Source: Sternotherus odoratus
Lineage: Eukaryota > Chordata > Testudines > Kinosternidae
NCBI GenBank assembly: GCA_032164245.1
Contig: JAVMKO010000003.1
Location: 96,960,054 to 97,024,053 of the forward strand
Length of the DNA stretch: 64,000 bases
Direction of reading: 5' to 3'
The notes under the pieces are model-generated. The model did no database searches. It was not told the origin of the DNA and worked only from the letters and a program-made list of their open reading frames with translations. A program made the position numbers and the translations under genes. Positions 11,487-22,195 of the stretch are shown here, one piece after another. Numbering within the stretch: the stretch's first letter is position 1; every line of letters starts with the position of its first letter.

Positions 11487-11775
11487 GTATGTCTTCACTA
11501 CCCATTGGATCGGCAGGTAGTGATTGGTCTATTGGGGATCGATTTATCATCGTCTGCTGTAGATGTGATAAATCGATCCCCCAGTGCGCTCCCTGTTGAC
11601 TCCGGAACTCCACCTCCACAAGAGGTGGAAGCAGAGTTGACGGGGGAGCGGCAGCAGTCGAATTGCCGCCATGTGGACGGCCAGGTAAGTTGCCCTTAGA
11701 TATGCCGACTTAAGTTACACTATTCGCATAGCTGAAGTTGCGTATCTTAGGTCAACTCTTCCCCCCCCCCCCCGG
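11487..11775 (+). mobile_element. MITE copy B of the 'gataaatcga' family
   Basis: Begins 'gggtatgtcttcactaccc', then 'ggatcggcaggtagtgat' and 'ggggatcgatttatc', and ends with 'gaagttgcgtatcttaggtc' and a long C run. It is the inverse of copy A about 2 kb upstream. Confidence 0.8.
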
Positions 11776-11794
11776 TTTACCTCAGGCCCCAGAT

Positions 11795-12540
11795 TAATAG
11801 ATTTTAAAGACAGAAGGGACTATTAAATCATCTAGTCTGACTTCTTGCATAACACAGGCCACAGAATTTCACCCAGTTACTCCTAAATTGAACCCAATAA
11901 CTTGTGTATGACTAAATCATAACTTGTGTTTGGCTAAATTAGCATGTCTTCCAGAGTGGCATTCTGACAGTCTTGATTTGCAGACTTCAAGAGATGGAGA
12001 ATTTACTACTTCCTGTGGCAATTTGTTCTAATGGTCAGTCACTCTTACTGTTGAAAATTTGTGTCACATTTCTAATTTGAATTTGTCTGACTTTAACTTC
12101 TAGCCATTGGCTCATGTTATGCCATTCTACACTAGATAACAGAGCTCTTTAGTACCTGGTATTTTCTCCCCATGAAGGTACACATACAGTGTAATCAAGT
12201 CTTGTCATCACCTTTTCATAAGCTAAACAGATTCAACTTCTTTAGTCTCTCCCTGCAAGGCATTTTCTCAATTTTGTGGTTCGTTTCTTCACCCTCTCCA
12301 ATTTTACAACATCCTTTAAAAAATGTGGACACCAGAACAGTATGCAGTATTCCAGTTCCAGTCCCATCAATGCTGTATACAGAGTAAAATCGCCTCTCTC
12401 ACCTACTTACTATTCCATTGTTTCTACGTCCAAGGATTGCATTAGCCCCTTGTGTCAAGGCATTGCCCTGGGAGCTCATGTTCAGTTGCTTGTCTGATAT
12501 GGCTTCTAAATCCTCTTCATTCACTGCTTTCCAGGCCTTT
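11795..12540 (-). mobile_element. CR1 LINE, older subfamily, 3' region
   Basis: Antisense CR1 landmarks in order: 'gacagaagggactattaa', 'catctagtctgacttcttgc', 'gacttcaagagatggagaat', 'caccagaacagtatgcagta' and 'gggagctcatgttcagttgc'. The reverse of this order is seen in the + strand copies at 34325 and 52195. Confidence 0.85.
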
Positions 12541-13517
12541 TCATGTGTACAGACACATGATAAGTAGATCGAATGTATTTAAAGTAACACTGACGTGGCC
12601 AGTGTTCATTGATACAATGCACTTTATGGAGCAGACCATCGTAGATGTGGTGTGTCGCTGCCTTATTGCAACAGGAACTTAAATGCCCCTGCGTTGTGCC
12701 AACTCTTGCTTGTGGGAATGGCTGTAGCATTGCACTTTGTCTCACCTCTGTTGGAGAAGCTATGGTTCACAGCAGTGTTAGTCTCTCATAGTCCTTGTCT
12801 CTTGTGCACTCATGCAAATCCAGGTACACCTGAGCCCTTAATATATTTCATTTATACATACAAGCCATATAGATTAAGTTCGAGGACGTGGAAGTGAAAT
12901 GTAATCTTGATAAAGAGTTTCCGAGAAGTAGGGAAGGTTCAGCATAGTTGATACACACTACGGCCAAAGCCGCATTTTGGATGAGGTGGGTTTTTTTTGG
13001 ATAATAGAAGTGTAGCTGAACAAGGCTTGACAGTATTTATATTATTTGTATGGATCATACCATTCAATGTGAAACAGATCCCTGATTTTGGCTGCAAGTC
13101 CTTCCCTTTGCCTTATTGTGGGTAACCTAATCGTTTCATTTTTCATTACACAATTTTCATGTTGGTTTTCAGGCTGTTCCTGATTTTTTTACATGTAAAA
13201 TTAATGCAACTAAAATGAAATAGCCTGTCCATCGAGGGGCATGTGCTATGCAGTAAGTGTATTGTGTACTCTTGCTGTATTTCCAAATGATTATTCTCAA
13301 ATTTGCAACTCTGCACAAACATAGCACCCAAAATCTCTGTCACAATAAGTGCTGTCATCCCCACGAACAGCCACTTTGCATTGGGTTGCAGCTATTGGGC
13401 TTAATTCTGCTCTCAGCCGTCCTGGAGTCAGTCCGGTAACTCCACTAAAGTAATTAATTGAGGACACTCTGGACTGATACCAACGTAATATAGGAACACA
13501 TAATGAGGTCCTTTATC
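12541..13517. other. Intergenic, nothing recognised
   Basis: No domain-bearing ORF or named repeat was seen. Confidence 0.45.
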
Positions 13518-13887
13518 AGGGCCTGATTCTATCAACACTACTTTCATTAAATGGTACTCCATGAGTAGTGTCATTGATGAGACCAGGGCCAACCCTAGTC
13601 CAAATGGCATCCCAGGTGAGAATCATCTTCAGAGAACCCCTCTATTTGATAAACTTTTGAATACCTTATTTTTTATTGCATTTGTAGCCCATTTCACGAC
13701 TTTGAGGTACAATTTGCATGCATGATTTATCCCTTAATGTGCACACTAGGATCTGTACAACAAACACAGCACCCCAAACCTAGTGCGCCCCCAAGCCCGG
13801 CATCCCAGGTGGTTGCTTAGGTCACCTGGTCCTGGATGTCAGTGGAGTAAAGTACTACTCTTTGTAAGTGTGGTAGAATCAAGCCCT
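13518..13887. repeat. Fold-back MITE split by a later insertion
   Basis: The left arm 'gggcctgattctatcaacac' at 13519 pairs with 'gtgtggtagaatcaagccc' ending at 13886. The arms are separated by unrelated DNA at 13584-13834. Confidence 0.7.
13584..13834. mobile_element. Probable hAT-like insertion in a fold-back MITE
   Basis: The ends CAGGGCC and GGTCCTG are short inverted repeats. The flanking octamers gatgagac and gatgtcag match at only 5 of 8, so the boundaries are tentative. The interior has 'catcccaggt' near both ends. Confidence 0.5.
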
Positions 13888-15194
13888 CAGCTCTTATTCA
13901 GGAAAAACTCCCAGTGACTTCAGCAGGTATTTAACTGAATGTTAGTGAATTAAGGCTGTTAAAATTTATCCAGTGGTTTCTAATCTCAGCTAGATGCCAT
14001 AGAAGAGAAGAGACGTTAAATATGATATTCTTACTTTAACTTGGCGATAATAAGTGAATCACTGAAGAGCAAAAGATGAATCGCTTTAGTCTTCATGCCT
14101 CATCTTAGCTGCACACACTCATTCAGAATCAGTTTTGAATTCTCACTGCTCAGGCCCCACACAAATGGACACTGCTCAATGGATATTGGGTAACCCAGGC
14201 TATCTCTGGAAAGCAAACAAGCAAACAGTTGTTTAAATCCTTTTATATTTAAGCACTACAGGGCCAGATTCTGGTCCTGCACTGAGGAGCAGTTAGTTAC
14301 TCACCTGAATGATCATACTGAAACCAGTAACTGCTGGCAAAAGGCGAATAAGGGGGTCACTGTCTGGACTAGTGTTTTTCTTTTCTTTTCTTTTTTTTTG
14401 GTAAACCAATTTATTACCTATTGTCTTCTGTAAGCAAAGCGACAGGACCGTACATTGTCTGTATGCTTGTAATAAAAAAAATCAGTACTCAAATCATCAC
14501 CCGCTATGTTTTGAACATTTAGAGATTTCAGCGCTTCCTCCTAAGCATTCACTTATCCTGCAGGCTGAACATCACCAGTGTTCTAAGGGTTAATAATCAC
14601 TTAAGGAGATTTTGTTGACCTTTACATATCCACAACTTTTGCTTAGAGTGAAGAAAAAGGTTACAGTTTGTAGGAGGTGATTTGTGGGTCAGAGACACAG
14701 TAGGGGGAGTAGGTGTGATACAATAAGGGCTTTTTGTTAATTGTAAGAGTGGTTTGAAGCTTATTGTTTTTCACCCACTAAACCTTTATGGAGTCCAGCT
14801 GGGAGGATGTTCTAGAGTTACCTTCACTAGCTGGTTGTGGATTCTCTGGCTTAGGGCACCCCAAGTAGTGTAGAGCCAGCCTAGAGGGAGTGTTGGGGCA
14901 AGACCACAGTGCCACAGTCCCTCCTGGCCTCGGTGTAGGGGCAGTGTTGGGGAAAGGAGAAGAGCTGGAGTTGTGATCTCCAGCTGGAAGAATGGCCCCA
15001 AAGAGGCTGTTACCACCCAATACAGGCTGCTCTAAATTGTGCTGGGGGCTGCACTGGCTTCTCTCTGGTCCTAGGACTGGGGAGTGGGTGGGGGCATAAA
15101 GGCTGTAGACAGGGCCCACTTGGGTCCCGGACCCCTCTTTCTCCTGTGCCTACCACTCTCACCTAGTGGCTCAATTGTTCTTGTGTGAAGTGGG
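13888..15194. other. Intergenic, nothing recognised
   Basis: Contains a poly-T tract near 14390. The antisense ORFs at 14778-15119 lack domains. Confidence 0.45.
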
Positions 15195-15300
15195 CTCTGT
15201 TCTCCTTTTGTGTACACTGGGTTTGCATCAGTGGAATTCCATTGACATTAGAGCTACTCCTGATTCTCCACTGTGAGTAAGAGCAGAATTGGGTCCACTT
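15195..15300. repeat. Fold-back MITE, 'ctgattctg' family
   Basis: 'gggctctgttctcc' pairs with 'agagcagaattgggtcc' around 'attccattgacattagagct' and 'actcctgattct'. Confidence 0.55.
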
Positions 15301-15761
15301 CTCATAAGTATAAATAACCGGTTAAGATGCAAAACAATGTAGCATCAAACTTATTGAAATAGATGGTGCGAAAAGACAGAGAGAAGGCTGGTATTAGAGT
15401 AGGGAAGGAAGTAAAAAAAAAAGACAAGGGATTACAAAAAATGCCTGTGTGACTTAGGCTCCTAGGGACCATTTTCAAAAGTCTTGAGTCGCTTTTGAAA
15501 ATGGGGTTCCGAAACTGCTTGACTGTTTTTGGAAATTTATCCTTGGTTTGTGAGGCCATCTGGAGAAAGTCAAGAGGGGCAAAAAAAGGAAGGCAGGCAA
15601 TTTTGAGCTGGATTCTGATCTCTGGGGAACCAATGGAGGTGTCTGGGGAGGATGTGATTTTGTACTTCAATGTTTGTGTGAGCAGGCAGGCACAGCATTC
15701 CACACACGCTGGACTCCAGAGGGCTGGGCTCTGGGGAAACCAGAATCTGTCCCCAGCCTTG

Positions 15762-15945
15762 GTACCGACTAACTCTATCACCTTGGACAAATTGCTTCCA
15801 GTTTCCGTGCCTCCGTTTCTCCATCTGTCAAACAGATATAATAATACTTGCCTGCCTCACCAGGATGCTGTGAGGTCTAATCATAAAGCAGTGTGAGAGC
15901 ATCAGATGTGTGAAGTATTTTGATTAGTATTTATTTATTATCAAT
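15762..15945 (+). repeat. MIR SINE (sense)
   Basis: The sense MIR core order is seen: 'ccttggacaaattgcttcc', 'cctccgtttctccatctgtc', 'ataataatacttgcctgcct' and 'gatgctgtgaggtctaat'. This is an ancient amniote SINE. Confidence 0.85.
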
Positions 15946-17255
15946 GGTTTTCTTGGTATGATGTGAGCTGTAAGGTGCACTTCACTATGCCAAACAACTA
16001 AGATATGTTTCCTGGTTGGGTACAATAAATCTGATTAAAAATCCAATTAAATCAAGAGAAGGAAGGAGAGGATTTCCACAGGCCTAGGAAGGGAGGCTGG
16101 ACTGGGTGGAACAGCAAAGCATATCCTCTTCAACAAACACCACAGGGCAGTCACAAAACATTTATGTAGCCTCATAGTGTATCTTTTTTTGGTGGCCACC
16201 CCAATTTCCTCTTCATGCCATGGAATGTCTCTTTCTGAAGTATTCCAGGAACAGCCAGAGAACTTCACTGCAGCAATGGACAAAACTTCCCCATCTTCCC
16301 TGGTGGATCCTCTGAGATCTGCATAGCTCTTGGGGAATCTGACTTCAAGGGGCAGAAGCTCCTGTTGGATCTGTGGGTCGGGAAAACTATTGCTCCCTCC
16401 CATACTACCTAATGGATTTCTTTTCTGTGAGCTTTTCCCTCCTTCCCCTGCCCCAAGATCCCCTTCAAGAGGTTTTCCACAGGACGGTGGCATTCTCAGA
16501 CCAACCATAATTAGTGTTAGTGCAACTGATCATTATTTTCAAATGATTTGGGGTTCTTTACACTGGGATTTTATGTTTTCCTTGTATATAGGAAACATTA
16601 TGAGGTGTCACAGAGCAGGATGTCGGGCCACAGCTAAAAAGAAACCGAGTGCTATATTTTGAGCACATAGGAAGCCTTCAGTACTCTAAAGGGTTGTATG
16701 AAAGGAAACCATGTTTTACCTCTGTGTGGTAACAATCTTCCACTTGTAGAGGGGAAACTCAATGTGGGTTATGAAGGTGAGAGTGATGGTAGCCCTTAGA
16801 ATCTCTCGTGTGACCTAATCTGTACTTTCACTCAACGTAATTGGAGCCTGTCTGAGAAATATTCATGAAAAATGAGGTGAAGGATAAAGCTGTTCTTGAC
16901 CCAATATGATGATGATGTTGCAACATTAGTTATAGAATGCCATAAATGTGCTGGGTACATCACAAAACCAAGTAAAGGTGGTATCCCCTGTCCAGGAGGA
17001 CTTGCAACAATCTAAGTTAAGACAAGAACAGGAGGAGGTTACAAACACAGGGAGCCAGATTTCTCAGTATATTAAGGTCCTCTTATGTCCCTCTTCTGGC
17101 AAACCTGCCTTAAACTTTGACTGAACACCCTGACAATAGAGTAGTATACCTGTCTCCTGATTCTGTCTGTATGCAGCTTACCTAGTGTGGTATATGCAAC
17201 TGAGTGTAACTTGATCCTTGATTGGGCTTACCATAACATACATAAATAATAACGG
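15946..17255. other. Intergenic; one MIR/L2-type remnant near 16915-17050
   Basis: The 153-codon antisense frame at 16047-16508 overlaps a + strand frame of similar size and shows no domain. The words 'gccataaatgtgctgggtac' and 'cttgcaacaatctaagtt' near 16940-17020 resemble the 'gtgctgtac...cttacaatctaa' repeat family. Confidence 0.4.
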
Positions 17256-17358
17256 GTGGGTTTTTCAAATGTGTCTAAGTGACTTGGGAGCACAAATTCA
17301 ATTGAAAGTCAGTGAGGTTTGTGTTCCGAAGTCACTTAGGTGCTTTGGAAAATCCCAC
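17256..17358. repeat. Fold-back MITE, 'aagtcacttagg' family
   Basis: The left arm (gtgggtttttcaaatgtgtc then taagtgactt) and the right arm (aagtcacttaggtgctttgg then aaaatcccac) are imperfect reverse complements, with 'attgaaagtcagtgagg' at the centre. Confidence 0.75.
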
Positions 17359-18264
17359 TTAATAGTAATAACTAAGCAGTGGAGCTGCAGAGGAGCAAAG
17401 CTAGGCGGTCAGAGGGAGGCAAGGTGTAGGGAATAGGGGGGCATTTGTCCAGTCATGGGGATTCTTAGTGATCCACTGGTGACGTGGATGTAAAACCACA
17501 GCTACTTAAACTTGCACTTAAAGGTCACTCAGAAATGGTTGCAGAGCTGAGGTCAACCATGTAGCTGGGCAAGGAGAGGGCGGGGAGTCCCCCACAGTAG
17601 GCCGGCTTGCTAGCTCTGCTCCCCCTGCACAGAGAAGCATGGCTTTGCTGTCTGTCCTCCCACCTGTACCGCCCCTATTGCCCCCAACTCTCTTTACCAC
17701 AGTCCTGTTTTCATCTCAGACACGATCAGATTTACAAGTGCCACCCCCAGTCTGTAGGTGTAAACGGTATGTCTGCACACACATGTGGCTAATTGGGTGT
17801 AATAATGTTCAGTAGTCATGATTCAGGGGAAATACCAGTCATGAAGGTCAGTCCTGTATGTTTCCTTTCCATTAGCAGACAGGATGTAAGAAGTTGTGTG
17901 TATTAATTAGCCTTCATTAAGACCAGCAGTGTCTGTAGTAGTTCTCTTGGTTTTAATCAGCATTCTCTCAATTTGAGGCTGTTTCTTCTAGGACCAGTCT
18001 TTTGTGAGGGCTAGCTCCCGGATCTGCTAAGACTTTTTATAAGTTCTGCTGTTTTAAATATGCCCCTCTTCATAACACAGGGACTCCTCACTGTCAGAGA
18101 GCAGCCTTACGGGGCGAGTGCCGTAGAACACTTCACGTGTTTGGATACAGCGGGCTAAATTCATCCTTGTGTGACTCCACAGATGTCACAACAGCTATGT
18201 CGGGGGTGCAGGTGGTCCAATGTTTATTGTGCCAAAGTGTGTGTTTGTGTAAACTACCTGCCTC
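17359..18264. other. Intergenic, nothing recognised
   Basis: No gene or named repeat was seen. Confidence 0.45.
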
Positions 18265-18274
18265 TGGAAATTTC

Positions 18275-18410
18275 CACCACATGCATCTGATGAAGTGGGT
18301 CTTCGCCCACAAAAGCTTATGCTCCAATACATCTGTTAGTCGAAAGTACTACAGGACTCTTTTGCTTTTGCAGATCCAGACTAATGTGGCTACCCCTCTG
18401 ATACTTGTGT
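18275..18410 (-). repeat. Penelope-like element terminal fragment
   Basis: 'catgcatctgatgaagtggg', 'cccacaaaagcttatgctcc' and 'atctgttagtcgaaagt' repeat the right arm of the 25662-25971 palindrome. They are followed by 'gcagatccagactaatgtgg' and 'ctacccctctgatact'. Confidence 0.65.
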
Positions 18411-18528
18411 AAACTGTTTTGTGCCTATCACTGTATGTACGTTTGTGTCTCATCACACTCATGTTTTTCATTTGGGTTTTTTTTTAATATAAAAAAGAAA
18501 GTGATAGAGAAGCTGGCTACATGTAATA

Positions 18529-18790
18529 GGGTTTGTCCACACACGGAAGGTGAACTGCTTTAACTATATCGAGTGCTACAAACCCCTTCTGGTAGAGGCA
18601 GTTATACTGGTATAAAGATGCTCATATCTGTGGAACTAGTTTTGTATGGGAAGGGAATAAGCTATACTGAGATGAGCACCTTTATAATGGTATAAACTGT
18701 GTTCACACTGGGGGTTGCACCGCTACAAGAATTTTATTTTAAAATAATTATACCCCCAACTGAAAGTTATAACAGTACAAAAACGGTGCA
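18529..18790. repeat. MITE, 'gtccacacac' fold-back type
   Basis: The ends 'gggtttgtccacacac' and 'gtgttcacactgggggttg' face each other, with 'gttatactggtataaagatg' and 'cctttataatggtataaact' as inner inverted repeats. Confidence 0.6.
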
Positions 18791-18904
18791 GGGCAGGCCC
18801 AAGACACAAAATATGTTGTCGCCTGTCTTTAGGTCAGATTCTGATACCTTGACGCATACTGAGTAGTACCTTATTCGCCAAGTAGTTCCACTGACTGAAG
18901 TCAA

Positions 18905-19125
18905 TTAGGGCTAGATCTACAGAAGAACTTAGGCAATCAACTGTTACTTTAGGAGCCTAAAGCCGACATTTAGACACTGCTGAGAGCCTCAAAACCCCTG
19001 CACAACAGCCACCTAACTCTGTACGTTCCCCCCCGTTAAAGTCTCCTAAGCACCTAAATTTCTGACAGTGAGCGTGCACATGGCTGCCTCAGTCTAGGCG
19101 TCTTTCTCAGCACTTAAGCCCAAGC
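18905..19125. repeat. Fold-back MITE, 'ggatctac...gcctaag' family
   Basis: 'ggctagatctacagaag', 'aggagcctaaagccg' and 'ctcctaagcacctaaatttc' recur in rearranged form at about 41280-41525, which ends 'gtgtggatctacccc'. Confidence 0.45.
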
Positions 19126-19439
19126 AGGATCCCCAGACTAAGCATTCCCCTGCCTATGTCGTGTGTGGGGAGCCCGGTGGACATTCTCCGCACATTCCTA
19201 TCCCCACACAAATTGGGTAGAGGGTGTTGAGGAATCCAGGCTTTCAGGAACAGCACTGTCCCCAATACAGATCCTTGGGGTCCCCAGCATTTACCTCTCC
19301 TTGCCATGCATCCAGGAGTCTGGCACCCCCAGATGGAGGTGGAGCTCTCAGGACTTTTAACCTCCCTTAGCTACTTCTGATACTGGGATTCTCCCCAGGA
19401 GCGGTGCGAGGGGGAGCTGGGGCCAGCTGGCTGCTCCAT

Positions 19440-19603
19440 CTCATGTAGGAAAAGTTCAATGGAAACACGCTGATTTTTTTCCAAAATATGTTTTTCCAAA
19501 TTTCCTTTCTGCAGGACATTGCAAGATGTCTAGCTTTTGTTCCGACTGAGGACGAAAACCTTTTTGAAATTTTGAAATATCTGAGTTTTGACCAGCTCTA
19601 GTT
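19440..19603. repeat. A/T-rich repeat ending in 'ccagctctagtt'
   Basis: Ends 'gagttttgaccagctctagt'. The same terminal word follows A/T-rich DNA at 24968 and 27281. Confidence 0.6.
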
Positions 19604-20269
19604 ACCGGCGCCCTTATCAGTTTATCCTCCCGTGATCGTGGTGTGAGATACCTTCATCTGACTCATCTGTGCCTGCCCACTCCACTTCCAATGTCATCAA
19701 GAAGCCTCCCACCTTGTTGAACCACAACCTTCCATCAGAGGGGCTTTGACCACAGTTAAGCACTTTGCACAAATGTAGTAACCCACTTCCTCCCTTCCCT
19801 GACGAACTGAGGGACGCACCCCATCCAGGTAGTTATTGTCTATGCACCTACTGACTTGGACTCTGAATACCTTCCATGAGTGGCGGACCTGAGCCCATTG
19901 ATCCACTGACGCTTTAAAAACTCCCACACCCCAATCTGGATCTATGCTAGTTATGTGATATGTATGTACCCTGTTACCCTTGTAATTGATACTTGCAATC
20001 CCCCATAACCCAAGCCTGACCCCAGATGTACAGAACCTTCCTTCTTAACTTGTGTAAATTTGATTTTAAACATAACTTTAATAACATTTTTCTTTCCTTG
20101 AACCTTCTCAAGTTGGCGATACGGGTGTGGGACACCTTGATGAACTAGTTTTAAAGTAACCAAGCCTAGCTAAATGAAGACATGACTCAGGAGTGTCTCA
20201 ACCTCCAGTCAGAGTCCAGCATCGCTTTAAAGAAATCCAGGCAATACTAAACTTTATAGCTTAAAACTA

Positions 20270-21182
20270 AAGGGGTATGTCTTCATTGGAAAGAAAATCC
20301 CCTGGTGCCGAGTTTCTGAGCCCAGGCCAGTTGACTTGGGTGCGAGAAGATTGGGCTGCGAGGCTAAAAAATAGCACCACAGACGTTTGGGGTCAGGTTG
20401 GAGTCCAGGCTCTGAAATCCAGCAAGGACAGGGGTGAAAGTAAATTAACTTTCTTACCAGTACGGGGGTTTAGCTGGGGCCAGCTCTGACTCCCAGAAGG
20501 GGTGTGGCCTCGGGAAGAAGGGGCAGGGCCAGAAGGGTCAGAGCCAGCCCCAGCCCAGCCCCCGTACCGCTAAGGGGCCTCCTCCCCCCCTGCCCTGCCT
20601 CCAGGGGCCGTTTAAAGCACCTGGGGAGGTAGTGGGCTCTTTAAATAGCCATTGGAGCCCCGCCACCGCTTCCTTAAGGTTCCGGCAACGGGGCTCCCGT
20701 CCCCCCAGGGCTCCGGCAGCGGGGCTCCGCGGGGATGGGAGCCCTGTTGCCGGAACCTTAAGGAAGCGGCGGTGGGGCTCCAAGAGCTATTTAAAGAGCC
20801 TGGTGCGCTGGTACAACCCCGGGCCCTTTACACTGCCGCTGGAGCCCCGCCGCAGCCTCCCCCAGACTCCCACAGCAGTTTAAATGGCCCGGGCGGTAGC
20901 GGCTCCTGCTCTGGCAGCAATTTAAAGGGCCTGGGGCTCCAGCCGCTGCTGGGAGCCCCAGGCCCTTTAAATTGCACCTGGGGAAGCCGATCCGCCCTGG
21001 TACAGCGCATCGGCTCTTGCCGGTACACCGTACCGGGGTGTACCAGCTTACTTTCACCTCTGAGCAAGGAGGGAGGGTCTCAGAGCCTGTGCACCAGTCT
21101 GAGCAGGTATGTCTACACTGCTCTCTTCAGCCCCGCAGCCCTAGCCCAAGTCAGCTGACGCAGGCTCTGAGTCTCAGCACCG
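20270..21182. mobile_element. MITE ('gggtatgtcttc' family) split by a hAT element
   Basis: The left half (20270-20420) starts 'aggggtatgtcttcattgg' and carries 'gcccaggccagttgacttgg'. The right half (about 21071-21182) carries 'tatgtctacactgctctctt' and 'agtcagctgacgcaggctc'. The two halves are parted by the hAT at 20429-21062. Confidence 0.65.
20429..21062. mobile_element. hAT non-autonomous transposon, 634 bp, GC-rich folded interior
   Basis: The termini CAGGGGTGAAAGTAA and TTACTTTCACCTCTG are inverted repeats. The target-site duplication agcaagga at 20421-20428 and 21063-21070 is identical. The interior holds two large inverted repeats. One, at about 20657-20700 against 20738-20782, shares 'cgcttccttaaggttccgg'. 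The other, at about 20921-20972, is built on 'cctggggctcc'. No coding capacity remains. Confidence 0.95.
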
Positions 21183-21183
21183 T

Positions 21184-21908
21184 GGCAATCAAAAAGCAAA
21201 CAGAATGTTAGAAATCACTAAGAAATGGATAGATAATAAAACAGAAAATATCATAATGCCACTATACAAATCCACGGTACGTTCACACCTTAAATACAGT
21301 GCACAGTTCTGATCACTCCACCTCAAAAAAGAATACATCGGAATTATAAAATGTACTGAGAAGAAGGGCAACAAAAATGACCAGAGTGATGGAACATCTT
21401 CCATATAAAGAGAAATTAAAAAGACTGGGACTGTTCATCTTAGAAAAAAGATGACTAAGTCTGAGGGGGTTCGATATGATAGGCATCTATGAATTCATGA
21501 CCGGTGTGGAGAAAGTGAATAGGGAAGTGTTATTTAGAAACAGGGGTCACCCAATGAAATGACTAGGCAGCAGGTTTAAAACAAACAAGGAAATACTTTA
21601 CACAATACACAGTCAACCTGAGGAACTCGTTGCCAAGAGATGTCATGAAGGCTCAAAAAATAAGTTCATGGAGAATATGTCAATCAGTAGCTATTAGTCA
21701 AGATGATCGTGGACACAATCCCATGCTCTGGGTGTCTCTAGCCTCTGACTGACAGAAGTTGGGACTGGACAATAGGGGATGATCACTCGATAATTGCACT
21801 GTTCATTCCCGCTGAAGCACCTGACATTGGCCACTGTCCAGAAGACAGGATACTAGGTTAGATGGACCATTGGTCTGACCCAGTGTGGCCATTCTTATGT
21901 TCATGAAT
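21184..21908 (+). mobile_element. CR1 LINE, 5'-truncated, sense
   Basis: Starts within the reverse-transcriptase C-terminal part ('gcaaacagaatgttagaaat', 'ctatacaaatccacggtacg') and runs to the CR1 3' end 'tggtctgacccagtgtggcc' and 'attcttatgttcatga'. Frames are broken by stops. It joins the split MITE at its 5' side. Confidence 0.92.
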
Positions 21909-21999
21909 GAATTATCTTAGGGCACACAAATTCTAGATTTTTCTGAATTCCCTTCCTTGCCCCCCCAATAATAATATGGCTTTCATCACCATAATATCT

Positions 22000-22195
22000 G
22001 AGCACCTCTGAGTTAAGGCAGATTATTCTTATACTATCCCAGGGAGGTAAATTCTATCTACAGTTCATGGATAAGGAACTGAGGCACAGGGTCATTAATG
22101 TGACTTGCATAAGGTCACACAGCCTGGTGCTGAGCAGGAGTTGAACCCACGTCTCTTGAGTCGTAGGTTGGTGCCATCATATTTACTAGACGCCA
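22000..22195 (-). repeat. MIR SINE (antisense)
   Basis: 'ggataaggaactgaggcac', 'gacttgcataaggtcacaca' and 'gagttgaacccacgtctctt' are the antisense MIR core and tRNA-like head. Confidence 0.8.

Noticed and set aside
15302..15790. 162-codon minus-strand ORF
   Set aside because: No recognisable domain or splice context. It overlaps a + strand ORF of similar length and part of a MIR, consistent with chance.
16047..16508. 153-codon minus-strand ORF
   Set aside because: No domain, biased only by local composition, and overlapped by a + strand ORF.
20652..21158. 168-codon ORF
   Set aside because: It spans the GC-rich interior and right end of a hAT into a MITE. The length is due to low stop-codon density.
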